From positions 2,604,001 to 2,668,000 of the forward strand of contig CM059582.1 in NCBI GenBank assembly GCA_030407085.1: 64,000 nt of DNA, written 5' to 3'. Position numbers and translations under genes: made by a program. This document shows, piece after piece, positions 40,007-52,731 of this stretch. Each line of letters opens with the position of its first letter. Position 1 is the first letter of the stretch. The notes under the pieces were generated by a model, which saw only the letters and a program-made list of their open reading frames with translations, had not been told where the DNA came from and made no database searches. This DNA is from Trichopria drosophilae (taxonomy: Eukaryota > Arthropoda > Insecta > Hymenoptera > Diapriidae).

Positions 40007-40051
40007 CTCAATTCATCCATAGAACATTCCCTCCTACAAAACATTGGATCA
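40001..40051 (+). other. RS-exon 1: 51-nt cryptic or cassette exon
   Basis: The segment starts at the ratchet point and ends before a second consensus donor, ATCA|GTAAGT, at 40,052. Short exons with this layout help define recursive sites in Drosophila and are usually skipped by resplicing. It is 51 nt (17 codons) and, in the phase 0 left by exon 1, reads VSLNSSIEHSLLQNIGS without a stop. Inclusion would thus keep the frame, so it could be a genuine alternative microexon as in Ubx, not only a cryptic exon. Confidence 0.65.
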
Positions 40052-40057
40052 GTAAGT

Positions 40058-43000
40058 TATATATGCGAATTTGTGCAAAGCAGTTTCTAACTTTTTAGTA
40101 CTGTAGTCTTTTGATTGATTAGTTATATATTATCGAGCATATAGAAAAATTATCTTATTAAACATTTGACTACTTGTTTGTTGAAGTTTGTAGTGATTTT
40201 ATTGTTTTCTAGTGTTCAGTGTTTTTTGATATGCCTTAATATATTTTTACATATCTAACCGTGGAAAAAAATCTTAAATTTGAAGAAAAAAAACTCAAAT
40301 GAGGTGATTCCATGCGAAACTTTTCTATGAGAAATTAAAATTAAGTTTAATATTTTTGGTTAATTGTTAAAAGAATGTATTTTATACCTGGTTTGTCTTT
40401 TGCTTTATGATTTGTGGATTTTACGAGTTATGATTTTTCAAAAGTATGATGGTCAAAAAAACAGGTCATTCATCTTTATTAAATACAACATTTTTTACGG
40501 TCATTTTATCATACTAGTAAACATTTGAAATTTGACTTACTTGTGTATAATTTTTTAATTTATGTTATTATATCAAAAAATTTTATGATTTATGGAGTCT
40601 CAGAGAAGCTTCTCGAAAATGTCTTAGGTATCAAATGTGCTTATTTAGCTACATTTAAAGTTACCACATTAGAAAAAAAAACTTTTCTACATTTAATGGG
40701 TGCAACTAAATGTAGAAAATGTTTGCGTATAGAAACAGTTGTTGCAACCAAATATTTCTCAATTATGTAACTGTTTTTCTTGGCATTATTCAAATAAATT
40801 ATGTTATTTCATAAAATTGTATAAATGGTTAATGAAAATCATAGGCACGCATTGAATACATACATCAACAATATTTCATTGATAGGTGGTTACTGTAGTC
40901 CGTTACTATTTTAACCAATTTTTATTACACAGCTTTCAAGGAATAATGCGCAGATCGTAATGTAATTGTACTACCTGGGGATGAATTTATATCTTTAATT
41001 GCGGCGTTGGGATGCAATGTCTGCCAAGTCCAAGTAATGGCGTTTTGAAAAAAACACGAAAAACTGTTTATAAGAAAAATAATAAAAATTATTATATTCT
41101 GGTAATGAGGATTATTTCTTTGATAAAAAAGAAAATATTTCCATGATTTGTGCAAATTAAGATCTTATAATATTTAAGATATTGAAGTTGAAGAAATGGG
41201 CTTGGAAGGTTTTGATGCAAAATTCTGTACATGGCTGGTATTGTTCTTATGAACTTGGGACTTTTTGAAGTACATTTCTCTGGAAATAAATTTATACAAA
41301 ACAAAATATATATGTGGTTTATAGAAAAACGTCCTTTGTAAATTCTCATTTTTTACGAGTTATTTGATTTGTCAACAAAAGATACTACAGTGTTTTATAG
41401 ATATTATTATATACTTTCTAAATTTTTTAATTGCTTCAAAATTGGAATAACCTAAAATAACGGTTATTGACAGTTATTGAGTGAAATCTTACTTTTTATG
41501 AAGAAAATACCTAATCTGTTTAAAGTGAAAACATACTCTTAAAGGGCGACAATAGTTCTCTTGCTTACGTAAGTTTCCACCTCATAAAGAGTGAATTTTC
41601 AATACAATATATTCAGAGAATAAGAAAATCTATGTTTCAAATTGTGTATTAAAAATTGATGTCAGTAATATATTAGTCTGTATTGTTTATAATTAAATAA
41701 TGGCTTGATAAATTTAAGGCCCAATGGTATATTTTTGGACTTGGCCACTTTTTTATTTGCGACGTAAATAATTAACCTCGTCGAGAAAAGAAGTTAAAAT
41801 TTTTTAAAGCTTCTTTTAACACTCAGAATATCTTAAAAAGGTATGTTTAGCCTAATTTTTTATTTTTGTGACTTGCCAGGTATTGAACCCCAGCCCCGGA
41901 ATTAAACTATAAAAATCTTCAGTACTGCATAATTTAATATAATAACCTGAAAATATTGTTACTAGTTTTTGTTTCTTTGTAAACTCGCGTTCTGCATATA
42001 AAATATGGAATTAGCGTCATTATAATATTTAAAGGAGCAAAAAATCTTGTTTCTGATCATTTCTATGATCCCTACGTTTTATCTAGTGGGATCTAAAGAA
42101 TGACCAGAAACTTGTCTTAATTTCCTCCAGGAATTGCCTCTAGAATAGACAACATAATGTCCACCAATCGGCTCAAATCTTACTTCAAAAAATGCACATA
42201 TTTAAATTTGTAGCAGAGCAACAGTAAAAAATGCTCTAATTCGTACTCAATTTTTTATATCTATTTGGATATTCACGAATGTTTAAAATGACTTCGTAAC
42301 TTTAGATTTGAGGTTATGTACACTACTGTTAATTTAACGATCGGGAAATAGTAAACGGAACAATATTGGTATCTTGTTTGCTACAGTAATAGTTCATCCC
42401 AGTATTTTTGGTGATTCCGTGTTTTACATTGGTAAAAAATTTGGCATAACTATATTTGAAATATCACTACAGGCTTGTCTGAATATTCTGTAGTAATTAA
42501 CGATAAAAAATGCATAAGTTTGTATGAAAATTTAGAAGGGATTCTTGTATTTAAAAAAATTGATATTTCATGTGGCTATTGATGTATAATTGAAGAAGCC
42601 ATCTTTTATATACCTTAATAGAATTGGTGTTAATTTTTCATCCAACAGGCACAAAACTAACACTTATTCTCGGGCACATGACTTTATCTTTCATTAATGT
42701 TACTGAAAATACCGTGACATATATTCATTACAAGTATAGTTTTATGCAACTTATAACCTGCTACGTTCTTATTATATGCTTTTAATTCAGAGTAAACAAT
42801 AGAGGTGCTGCAGTACATGGAGAAAGATTTTCTTGCAATTTTGCCCATTTCGAAGGGTAATTTTGGGAGACTTCCAGAATGACAAAAACTGTCATTCTTT
42901 CTGATAAAAATCACCAAAAGCTCCTATATTCCACAATTGTAAATGAATATTTGGCATGCACTAAGGTGATCGATGTACAACAATACTCCACTTTTTGCAA

Positions 43001-43229
43001 TTTCACTAGAATACAGATTTGACTTACGTTACGTTACGTTTACGTGTCATTCTAAAATAAACCCTAGAGGGGTTGTGTTCCGTAGGCAACTAATTAAAAA
43101 ATGGTATGTCTTCAAAACCATTTCAAAATTTTGTGTTTATCTATTGCCATTTACCCCCATTATGATATTGTGTTAGATATTCATTAAAATCTACACTTTA
43201 CTGAAGAAATTATTTAATTCGTATCATTC
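40058..43229 (+). other. Intronic AT-rich DNA
   Basis: No supported feature. Short chance frames only. A brief GTTAC-rich patch lies near 43,027-43,041. Confidence 0.5.
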
Positions 43230-43900
43230 ATTGTCTATGTTCTAAGGTCGCCTCATAGTCGAAAGAGAATCCAATAGACTTTCGCGAAAGGAGAATGCGA
43301 AATTTTGCTTCTATGATGAAACTTTGACGGAAGAGCGTCAGTACGCATCTCATTTGCGGATTGTTGTGTTCCGAAATGAGCGGTGATGAATAGGTGCACT
43401 GAAAGTGCTGAGAATAATTCGTTGCATTCGTTCCTATACCACACTGCGTATTGTAGAAAGCAGTGGGAATTCCGCTGAATGAAGAATACAATACTGTGCG
43501 ATCTGGATCGAGTTGATAGACGTTTTAGGAAGTCGTTTTTATTGTTGAAATGCTACAAAACATGCTTACTGAATGCGCTTTTTTATCTCGATGAGAATGT
43601 AAACAACGGCATCCATCGATATTCAGATTGGATGTGGAGCAAATTGGGATCACATGTATTCGTTCTTGATGCGTGAGTATGATGGTATGATGAATGGTAT
43701 CTGGGAAAGGATGGTTGGAGTAAAACATACCTTGTTATTGCCTGGAGTTAGTAATCTTTGCAAACCGCGAATATAGTAAAAGTTTCTGTTTATCAGGAAC
43801 GATTCTCCTTGCAGAATGAAGTTTGGTATCTTGCAATTTACAATGTCCATCAGTGCCTCGTATGAAGCTCAACCTAGTCGTAGCTGCTGATCGTTTATTT
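43230..43900. other. Moderately GC-elevated intronic segment
   Basis: Composition is less AT-rich than the flanks and several short frames overlap on both strands. I recognise no motif, element border or exon. Confidence 0.25.
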
Positions 43901-46276
43901 ACCAGATTTAAGAATAGTTTTTAAATAAAGCATGCCACGATTTTCTTCTAAGAAGTTCACCACTTAACATGTCGGAGTGGACCAATTTCAGAAATAAAAA
44001 AAACGGACACAAAAGAATACAATCGTCATAATTGTTTTATCAAATTAAAGACCCCTCAAAATTGTCGGTACTATGTATAAGTAAAAAATAGTTCCCCGGG
44101 ATACGTAATTCTTGTGTTTTTTTTTAAATTTGATACATGGTACTTTCACCTGGTGTACGTGACCAATTTCATACAATTGAGTCAAACTAGGTATAACTTA
44201 GCACAAGGAAAGGTACTCGTTATAAGCAACTGAGCAGCTCTGAAATATGATAAGAGAATAATAGGCGACTGAAGAAAATAGAAAATATTAAACATCGTTA
44301 TTGTGCTAAAGATAAAAAGTAATCAATGTAGATAACCTGTTCAGTGGTACTTCTGGTTTTATATGTTGCTGAATTATGTTTCAAAACTTTCACCCTCATG
44401 ATCAGGATAATTATAATTTCAAGTTTAGTATTACCATATGTTTTGTTTACAATCAACCAATTAGAGTTATTTATTATTGGATTTGTATAGGTTTTAAATA
44501 TCAGCTTGACATTTATATACAATAAAGGAAGTTTTTTAATCAAAGCAGACTATTCTAGATAATCGTGTTTGAATCATCACCTCGGGTCTTCTTCGATTCG
44601 TGTCCTGGTTTCCCTAATTTATACTCTTTCATTGTTCAGAATGGCTCCAATATTTCTGCTGAGCTTGAAGGTGATCTTTATTCTTCAAGATAATTGCCCA
44701 ATTATGTTTGGGGATCGAATTATTTTCACGATGTGTTTTCCGAGGATTCTCGTGATGTTATCGATAGTTCATAGGTCAGGAAAGACTATTTTTGATCACA
44801 GGATTTACGATTGACTGTAATATTTCCACAAACAAAAGGTAATAATTTTATTCTTTTCATAAGGACTACAAGATTCATGAAATAAAATACCTGGTACATT
44901 TTGTAGATAGATATCGTCAGCCTTGTCTATGGAAGCACAAACGATGGGTCATTTCAGGCTTCTTTAAGTTTTTAGCGTTAGAATATAAAAAAAAATATTT
45001 TGTTGAAATTCAAGTGTAGATAATGCTCAGTTTATTCCAGATCGATATTATTAAAATGCTTTTTAACGTGTTGGACCTAATTTCTCAGACATTAAAAAAC
45101 ATGAAATCAACAGATATTAGCAAAAGAAATAATTTTAGGGAAAATTCTGATGGATGGAGTTGGCCTTTTTTATGATGTTTATAGTTTCATAGATGTAAAC
45201 ATTGAAAATAAGAAATTTACATTAAATCTCATCAAACTGTTCTTATAGGGAGTTAAAATTATCAAAGTATGAAATGTTATAAATAATGTAAATAACAAAT
45301 AGTGTATTTTTATGATAAAAACGACAGATTAGACGATAAATGAAATGTAAATGTTCATCGTTTTCACCAATGAGAGAATTAAAATTTTCTTTTTCACACG
45401 AAAATTCTAGTTATTCTGAATCATATTAGAGTAAACCATATTTTAAAATTGTATTATATTTAATTTATTAATAATTAACAGTATAATTATTAACATTTGC
45501 AATATTCGTAGTCAAAATTTCAAGTCAACTTAATAATAATGGACTAATGTAATATATTACATATTATACAATAACTTGAGATTTACAGAAATTTGGTCAA
45601 ACAGAAGTTTTTAAAAAATAATTAAAATATCTTCATGTAAATATTTGCAATTTTCCTATAACGAAACTTTTAGTATTATATACAGCATACAATTGGAAAT
45701 TGAACAAAAGAAAAGGATAAATCTTTTTTAACTCGTATATTCGATGCACATTATAGACTGTGAATACTTAATACATTATTTTGAATGTAAGAGACACGGT
45801 ATTCTGTTCAAAATTTGGTGATTGTATCTTGCCTTTCAGGTTTTTCAATGTCCTTTTGACGTGTGATTCATTTGAGTTTATACTTAGTTTTTTTCACGGC
45901 TACATGTGAAACTTCTGCTCTCTGGCATTCTGATAATATGAAATTTTGTTGATGGTTTTGATTTGCCTTAGGTCTTAAATTTTATAAAAAATAAATGTAT
46001 TTAATTTTTCTGAAGTGTGTATAACTTCGATATGTGGTATTTTTAAAAATGTCATACTTGCAATTGCCAAAATTATTTAAATATTTATTTTTGAATCGTG
46101 TTTCCTATCAGTGTTACAAACAGATATACTTGTATATACAGATATAATTTGTATGATTAATAATTCTAAATCCACGTGTGAGTGACAACATTTCAAAAAT
46201 ATCATTCGCCTGCTTAGTTAACCGCTTAGTGCTCTCAGACGAGAAGATTTAGGGGTAGCCAAGTAAATAATTTCAC
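43901..46276 (+). other. Intronic AT-rich DNA
   Basis: Nothing recognisable. Confidence 0.5.
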
Positions 46277-46481
46277 TACACGGAAATAAGGAAATAGTTG
46301 AAACTACTAGCTAGAATGCAGGATAATACGGAGCCATCATTGTTAGTTAATTTCACTATATGTACATAGTGACATGGTCAAATTAGGTAATCAAGCAAAT
46401 AGTAAAACCAACTAAAACACGTACTTGTGCCAGATCCTACCATTTACATAATAAAACAAACTATTTCATTTTTTCCGTGTA
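46277..46481. mobile_element. CACGG/CCGTG MITE with TA duplication (copy A)
   Basis: A 201-bp element (46,279-46,479) lies between TA dinucleotides. Left end: CACGGAAATAAGGAAATAGT. Inverted right end: CACGGAAAAAATGAAATAGT. TA duplication fits Tc1/mariner-type transposons. It shares the CACGGAAA terminus with the element at 53,943-54,122. Non-coding. Confidence 0.75.
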
Positions 46482-46489
46482 AGAAATAA

Positions 46490-47460
46490 ATTGGCTGCAT
46501 TCCTCCCCCGTAATTGCACCCGTTCATAATTGCAGCCTTCTTAATTTCCTCCGTAATTGCATGCTTCAAATATTCCGTAAATACTTGCCTAAGTTCCCTC
46601 TCCAAGTACATCGTGAGGAGAAAACTTGGGAAAGTATACTTCAGCGCATGCGCACGTAACTTCTATCAACGGTTTTATACACGGAGAAGGGGATGAAAGG
46701 GTGGTAAACAATTAATGAAGTAAACAATTGCCATTTCCAGGAGCGGGGGCTGAACTAACCAATTAAATGGTACACAAACTAATAATTTTTCTTTTCCTGT
46801 AGAATATTTGACAAAATATTAATCACTTATTAACAGGGTTTCCTGCTGAAGTTAGTAACTTCTCCTAATTTAGAAATTTTGTTAAAAAACATCATCATGA
46901 AAATATTTTTTTCAAAAAAATTGAATAATTCCCAACTTTAAAACATTGTTCGACATCTATTTATATTGTACTCCATTTCAGTTGAATTTTATTTTGCCAG
47001 AAAGCCATTAACGGCGAATAAATGGCGTGAGTAAACGGTATCATCCGTCGATTTGGGCAGGGCGTACTTACGGCTCTGAATGTAACTCGTTCCTTGCCTG
47101 CTTTACACTTTAGACAGTTCAGAAATGACGTCATGCGAACAGGTGCGTGCTACACCGTACTTCCGGTGGTCATGCCTGAATGAGGGTCCCGTTCAATGCA
47201 AGTCCTGAGTTTGACATTGAACTGGCAACTATAAGGAACGATGTCTCGCCAGATGCGCAATCAAAGGCACATTATACCTACATTATTTCTACGTCGAGCG
47301 AAAGGTTGAAGATCGCATTGTTTTCCTGACGACAGTTTGATTGCATCCGAATTTATAAACAAATTTTATCAACTTTTTGCATCACGTAACTTTTAAACGG
47401 TTTCCATTAACAAGGCTCCTGGCAGTTTTTCTTAGGGTGGAACTTAATGTTCTTTTATGG
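46490..47460. promoter_or_regulatory. GC-elevated island with NRF1-like and CRE motifs
   Basis: This intronic stretch is less AT-rich and contains a palindromic NRF1-like GCGCATGCGCA (46,644-46,654) and a perfect TGACGTCA (47,126-47,133). NRF1 sites are typical of CpG-rich promoters, and the first exon's promoter island has one too. An internal alternative promoter or an enhancer is possible. I found no convincing exon with a donor next to it. Confidence 0.35.
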
Positions 47461-47959
47461 CAGGCTGGTGTGTGTAATAAAAAATGCAAAAAAATTGTAG
47501 CTATGAAGGCTTGAAATACCAATATTTCTAGAATTTTTAAGAGTACTTAATACAAAGTATCTCATTGTTCCTCGTAATATTTATAGACAATTACTAAAAT
47601 TTTTCGTGAAAAAAATTGTTAGATTTGTAATTTCGTAAACAAACACAAAAAACTAAACAAATTTTTCTTTTACCGTTTGTCCTTCTTAAATGCAGCCAAA
47701 AATAATACAACAAATATCTAGGAAATATTCGTATGCTTGTCAAGTTCCATAAATGGTAATTACACTAGTTTTCGAAATTATTTCATAAATTTAATCTATA
47801 TAACCTTCACAAATAATTCATCAATAAGTCATCTTGCACCATGAGTTCAGAAAATGTGTTGTATTACCCGAAAAAAAAATGTTGAACCTTTTATCCCTTG
47901 CATACCTGAGAGAACTGTTATTACGGACATCTCGCATAAATCATCGACACTTATCCGCT

Positions 47960-48370
47960 CATCTCAATTATGGTCGTGATAAAGCGTTTCATCGGCCGTC
48001 AGTCGTTCAATAATCAGTTTGCTCGGAATGAGTAAGCGATTGCATTTTCGATGCGGAAAGTGCATTCGATCAAGGTGGAAAACAAGAAAATCCCGTCGGC
48101 TCTTTCCGGCGTTATCTTGAGGGACAAAAATAGCCTTTTGCGGTCTCCCTGCACAGAAAAGGCTTATCATTATCTAGCGGCCGGAGGAACTTCTTTTAAC
48201 GATTGGCTTAACACCAGGGTCAAGGGACTTCTTACACACCGGTTACGAGTTGATAGTCTTCAAGTGCTTCTCCTTCTTTTGTTTCCTTGACGCCATAATA
48301 CCGAGACGATAGGAGCGATAGGACTTCTTCCGCACGTACGCGTGACGTCTACCTGCTTTAAATTCGCTTC
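47960..48370. other. GC-elevated intronic segment
   Basis: A block with CpG-containing words and two overlapping short frames (68 codons minus, 79 codons plus). No domain, element border or splice-flanked exon is evident. A regulatory segment is possible. Confidence 0.25.
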
Positions 48371-49079
48371 ACCCTTTAATATAGCCTCTTACCTTTAAGT
48401 TGCTTCAGTCTTTGTTTTAAAATTATTTCGTGGAAGCGTGCGCGTGTTGTTGTTCAAAGCATGGTTATCTTAAAAAATCTACTAATTTCATGAAATAAAA
48501 GTAACAAAAGTAAGAACGATTTCTTCATCTAAAATGAATAATTATGACATTTCATACCACATACCAAATAATTTTGACAGCGACGTCGTCGTTTTCAAAA
48601 GCGCAATGCGGTCCTAGTTATATTAACAAATTTATTGTAAAAATCATTTAACTTCGCAAGTCATTAAATTTAATAAGATACAGAGGTTTCTGTAATTTTG
48701 AAAGTCTGGTTTTGTATACACTCCCAAATGTAGATATTCGTTGATTTTTTATTTTAGCTAATAACATCAACAACATAATGTGCCTAATCCTCAAAGAGGT
48801 GAATAACCTGTGACCCGTATTTATTTTTGACATTAAGATAAAATCCAGATCAGATGTTTATCTTTATTGACTTGTGAGTTGTTGGAACAGACCTTTACTC
48901 CACAAAAATTTGATAAAATCAATTTAATTTATAAATAGACCAAGGCTCCAAGGCATTCTCAACTTTTTCAGGACTTTTAAAATATTTTCATAGTAGTATA
49001 CAAAAAATGAAGTTGCACATTTTTTTCTCAATTATGAACAGGGTATACATTTCCATGTTACGGCCCTGAAGCCGTTATG

Positions 49080-49560
49080 TTCCTAGGATGGTGCATCGGT
49101 GTATTCACTTGAGTGGCGCATAACGAATGACGAATGAAACGCTCACGCGTCCTTTGCGGCGGAACACGACTCGGACGAACAAGGAATAACAATTGATATT
49201 CGTAATTAGCCAATCGGAAGTCGGCCGGCGTAGGTTTTTATAACGAAGAGTAATTTGCACACCCATAATTTCCCTTTTATTTGCAAATTTTCTTGTAATG
49301 TTTAAAATAATTTCAAATTCGTAAAAATTATCAGATGAACATTTTGTTGTAAATTTATATCTAGTCCCAATTTGTTGAGTCATTTTTTTACTACGTAATG
49401 CTTTTTTTAACACCCCGGGCGTAGAACTCGATTTTGCGCCCTATAGTGAAATCATCGGGCGCAAATTATCGAGCCCCACGACTGCGCCTGTCGTATTAAA
49501 AAATATCGTATGCAACACGGGCGAAATACCGATTTTCGACGAAAGGTCTTTAATTTAAGA
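49080..49560. other. GC-elevated intronic segment
   Basis: Less AT-rich than the flanks and carries a 102-codon minus frame (49,105-49,413) without a recognisable domain. Nothing else is evident. Confidence 0.25.
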
Positions 49561-50880
49561 CGTTTTTGAATGTCCCTATTGGCCCTAAAGTAACAAATTT
49601 TTGACGCCATTTCATCCTGTGACTTTTGATTCAAATGCCGTTAAACAAAAAATGGAATAAGTCAAGGTTGATAGTTATGAATTTCACATTGAAAATGTTT
49701 TTTTATTAGTTCATTATACTTCCGTAGGCTTTTTTCAGAAAACAAAATGGCAGCTATGATATTTGAGGTAATATTGAAATTGCATAACTGTCATTTTGTG
49801 ACAATCGGAGGAAAATTACAAAGGTTAAAGTGGAGGAACAAAATAAATAACGATGAATTTCGAATGTTCCAATCTTTCTAATATATATTACAGAAACCTT
49901 ACTAAAAAAAATCAATCCACGACATATTGAATTATATAAGATGGCAAATTATCGGACCGTTATCTTAACACGTTATTAATAAATGTAAATTGAAAAGGAT
50001 AGAAGATTTAATTTTTTAGTCAGCTACTGCCTTCCTTGTTATCGTTCAATCAAGGCGGTATAAATACGAGTACAAACTGAAAATGACAATTAAACGAAAT
50101 ATAAAAAATTGTAACTGTATTAATATGGTGTCAAAGATTTAACAAGTTGAGTGGACAACATCGTTAGAACCACCTTATCTAAAGCATCAGAATGGAAACA
50201 ACACGTCAAAAATATGGGAAGCAATGTGCTATGCGTATATTATCTGACATGCTCGTACCTTAATGATAGCTTCAAAACATATAATCGTTAACGTCAGTCC
50301 ACATAGTACTCGTAACAGAACCCTAAGATAAAGCGCCAAATATTTAAAGAAATACGTAGGAAGTGTCAGATATGATCTTTCTTTCAAAAACAATAGACAC
50401 CAGACAAAGTACGTCATGCCGGAAATGTTACATAAAAGTGTAGGAAACGAGGAATCGGAGAGGTTGAAATAAAAACTGACAAGAAAACACAAGAATAAAA
50501 GTATAAAACAGAACTGTTAGAAGTAAAACAATACGAAAAGTAGGTGACAAATATCTAAAATATTCTAGTTTAAAATGCTTTCGATAGGATATGAAAGATG
50601 GAAAACTAGATTAGGTTTGTTAAGTGAAGAATAACGAGACCCAAAAAGTAAATAACATAATTTAATAGAATAATAGAATTTCCATATAAGTTTTCCTGGA
50701 CTTTTTTTCGTACCACCTTTTTGTAAAAATTTTATAACGTTTGTAACATAATAGTATCAGCATATCCCGATCATTTATAACAGAGAATTTTTGGGTCGAA
50801 AATTGTCAGGATTTTTGCTGTATTGAGCCAAAAACTAAACTCTTTTTTTGTATTACTCAAATAGAGAAGATGTGATGGTT
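49561..50880 (+). other. Intronic AT-rich DNA
   Basis: No supported feature. Confidence 0.5.
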
Positions 50881-51780
50881 TTAGGTTCTACTTGAGTAAT
50901 TTTTCAATGAAAGTTTACACGTTTTGTATGCCAATAAAAAACCTGAATGTTGTCTTCGGCCTTTAGGAAGGTAGAAAAGACAATAATTTCCATTGTGCAT
51001 GATCGGATTCGGTCTACCGCGACATTTGAAAAACCTTTGAAAAATTCCTGATGAAATCGCAATGAAAAGAGACAATACATCACAGTGCTCGTAAACAGGG
51101 CCACGCAAATTACATAAACAATTAGTATAGAAAGCCGCGAAACAGAAAGAGGAGACGGGTGGGTAAATAGGAATAAAGAAAGTAGTTTAGGCAAATATAT
51201 GTGACCGAGGACCGCTGCAGTGGGAACGCATATGCATTTTTCGAAAGTTCCCGTGGAATAGTCCGAAAGGAATGTGATCACACCGGCTCGTACGGATTTC
51301 TATGCTAGGAGCGGCGACAATATTATTTCACCAGATATGTATACACAAACCGGTGAAAGGCACACGCGTGTGCAGTGGCGCCACCGTCCTCGTGTCCTAT
51401 GCACTTACCCATGTCAACTAATCGAAACGGGACATCGATTCGCGTAATTCGAGTAACTTCTTGTATTATCGATGTTTCCAGTTAGCCTGTTTCTTGTAAA
51501 ACCTGAAGAGACTAATCGCTTTCTGCTCTAACAGAGATAACGTGAACATCACTGGAGTAAAAATTGGCTAAAATACCTCAAATTTCAAAAATAGACCATT
51601 TTTTTGGACAAGAGACAAGCTATACTCAATGTTTGAAAATGTTTGGCTCTAGTACGACATTTTTCCGCACGTCGGTGTAAACATTGGACGCGTGGCGTCA
51701 TCTGTAGACCTCTAGGCTGAGCGTTATAAATGTCAGTAGCGACCTCGTGAGAAACAATGGACTTACCATTGTAAACGTAA
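50881..51780. promoter_or_regulatory. GC-elevated segment with CTCF-like motifs
   Basis: The segment includes CAGTGGCGCCACCG (51,373-51,386) and GGCGTCATCTG (51,694-51,704). The second, read on the minus strand, is CAGATGACGCC, close to the CTCF core CAGRKGGCGC. Overlapping minus frames (75 and 125 codons, about 50,881-51,281) are not recognisable as proteins. Boundary-element function is inference only. Confidence 0.25.
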
Positions 51781-51972
51781 CAAGACAATGGTACAATTGA
51801 AATGGTTTAGTACGTACAATGTATAGTAAAAACAAAAGTACAGTATGAATTAGAGTCTTCGTTGATTTTATCAGATGGAATAATTATATGCCCGATCATA
51901 TTACGTTGTAAAATAAAAAAATAAATACATGTTCAGTTATTTATATGAATGATATTCAAAACTTACTAATTC

Positions 51973-52177
51973 GGGTGCGGGTCGAAAAACCGACAAATCA
52001 AATAGCCGACAGTCATAAAGCCGACAGTCAACAAACCGACAGTCAAAAAGCCGTCAAATATAAATCGTCAGGAGGACAGTCATGTTTAGAACTGTCGGTT
52101 TTTCTACTTTCGGCTTTTCGATTGTTGGTTTTTTGTCCTGTCGGCTTTTTGATTTGTCGGTTTTTCGACCCGCACCC
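51973..52177. mobile_element. 205-bp MITE, 8-bp TSD, 15-nt iterated motif
   Basis: Perfect ACTAATTC duplications flank the element (51,965-51,972 and 52,178-52,185). Both ends begin GGGTGCGGGTCGAAAAACCG when read inward. On the left, CCGAC or CCGTC recurs at 51,990, 52,006, 52,021, 52,036 and 52,051, that is every 15-16 nt; the right half carries the reverse complement (GTCGG). A 95-codon frame crosses the element and is only a product of the repeats. Its organisation matches 15,303-15,947. Confidence 0.9.
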
Positions 52178-52731
52178 ACTAATTCTTGGTCAAGTTCTAC
52201 TAATTGAATTAGGAATTTCTTTTACTGTTTGAAAAAGTAATTTAATGTGGGACAACTGCATTCAAATAAAATTATGAAAGAGAAGTTGGGCACTTAAAAG
52301 AAATGTATGAAATTTAACATCAAATACGTAATGTCTTATCAAAATGATATTAATTTCCTCAAGGGAACAGCATTTTTAGGAAGACTTAATAAAATGATAT
52401 CAGCTTGAGTAAAATAAATCGGTTTTTCTTGGACGTTGCCGCATATCATGTATGGCTTAACATTGTTTTTTTCTTTTCCGGAAACGATGGATCCTGTTAC
52501 GTTTCTTCCTTCCTGAAGACAAGTTACATAATACAATTATTATACGTTCTGAACAAGACCCAAAAGAGGTCGAAACGTAGCGGAACCAACGATATTTAAT
52601 AAAAATCGGATTTTAATTTTACCATCTTGCGAATAAGTGCCCAGTAAAACGAAGAAAGTGCAATTGAAGATATTTTCATCTAGTCGAAAAAAGCATTCAA
52701 TTGATTACAATAAATAAGTTAATTATATCTA

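Noticed and set aside
51945..52232. 95-codon frame
   Set aside because: It runs straight through the 205-bp MITE and its repeated PT-DSQ-like phrases come from the 15-nt array.
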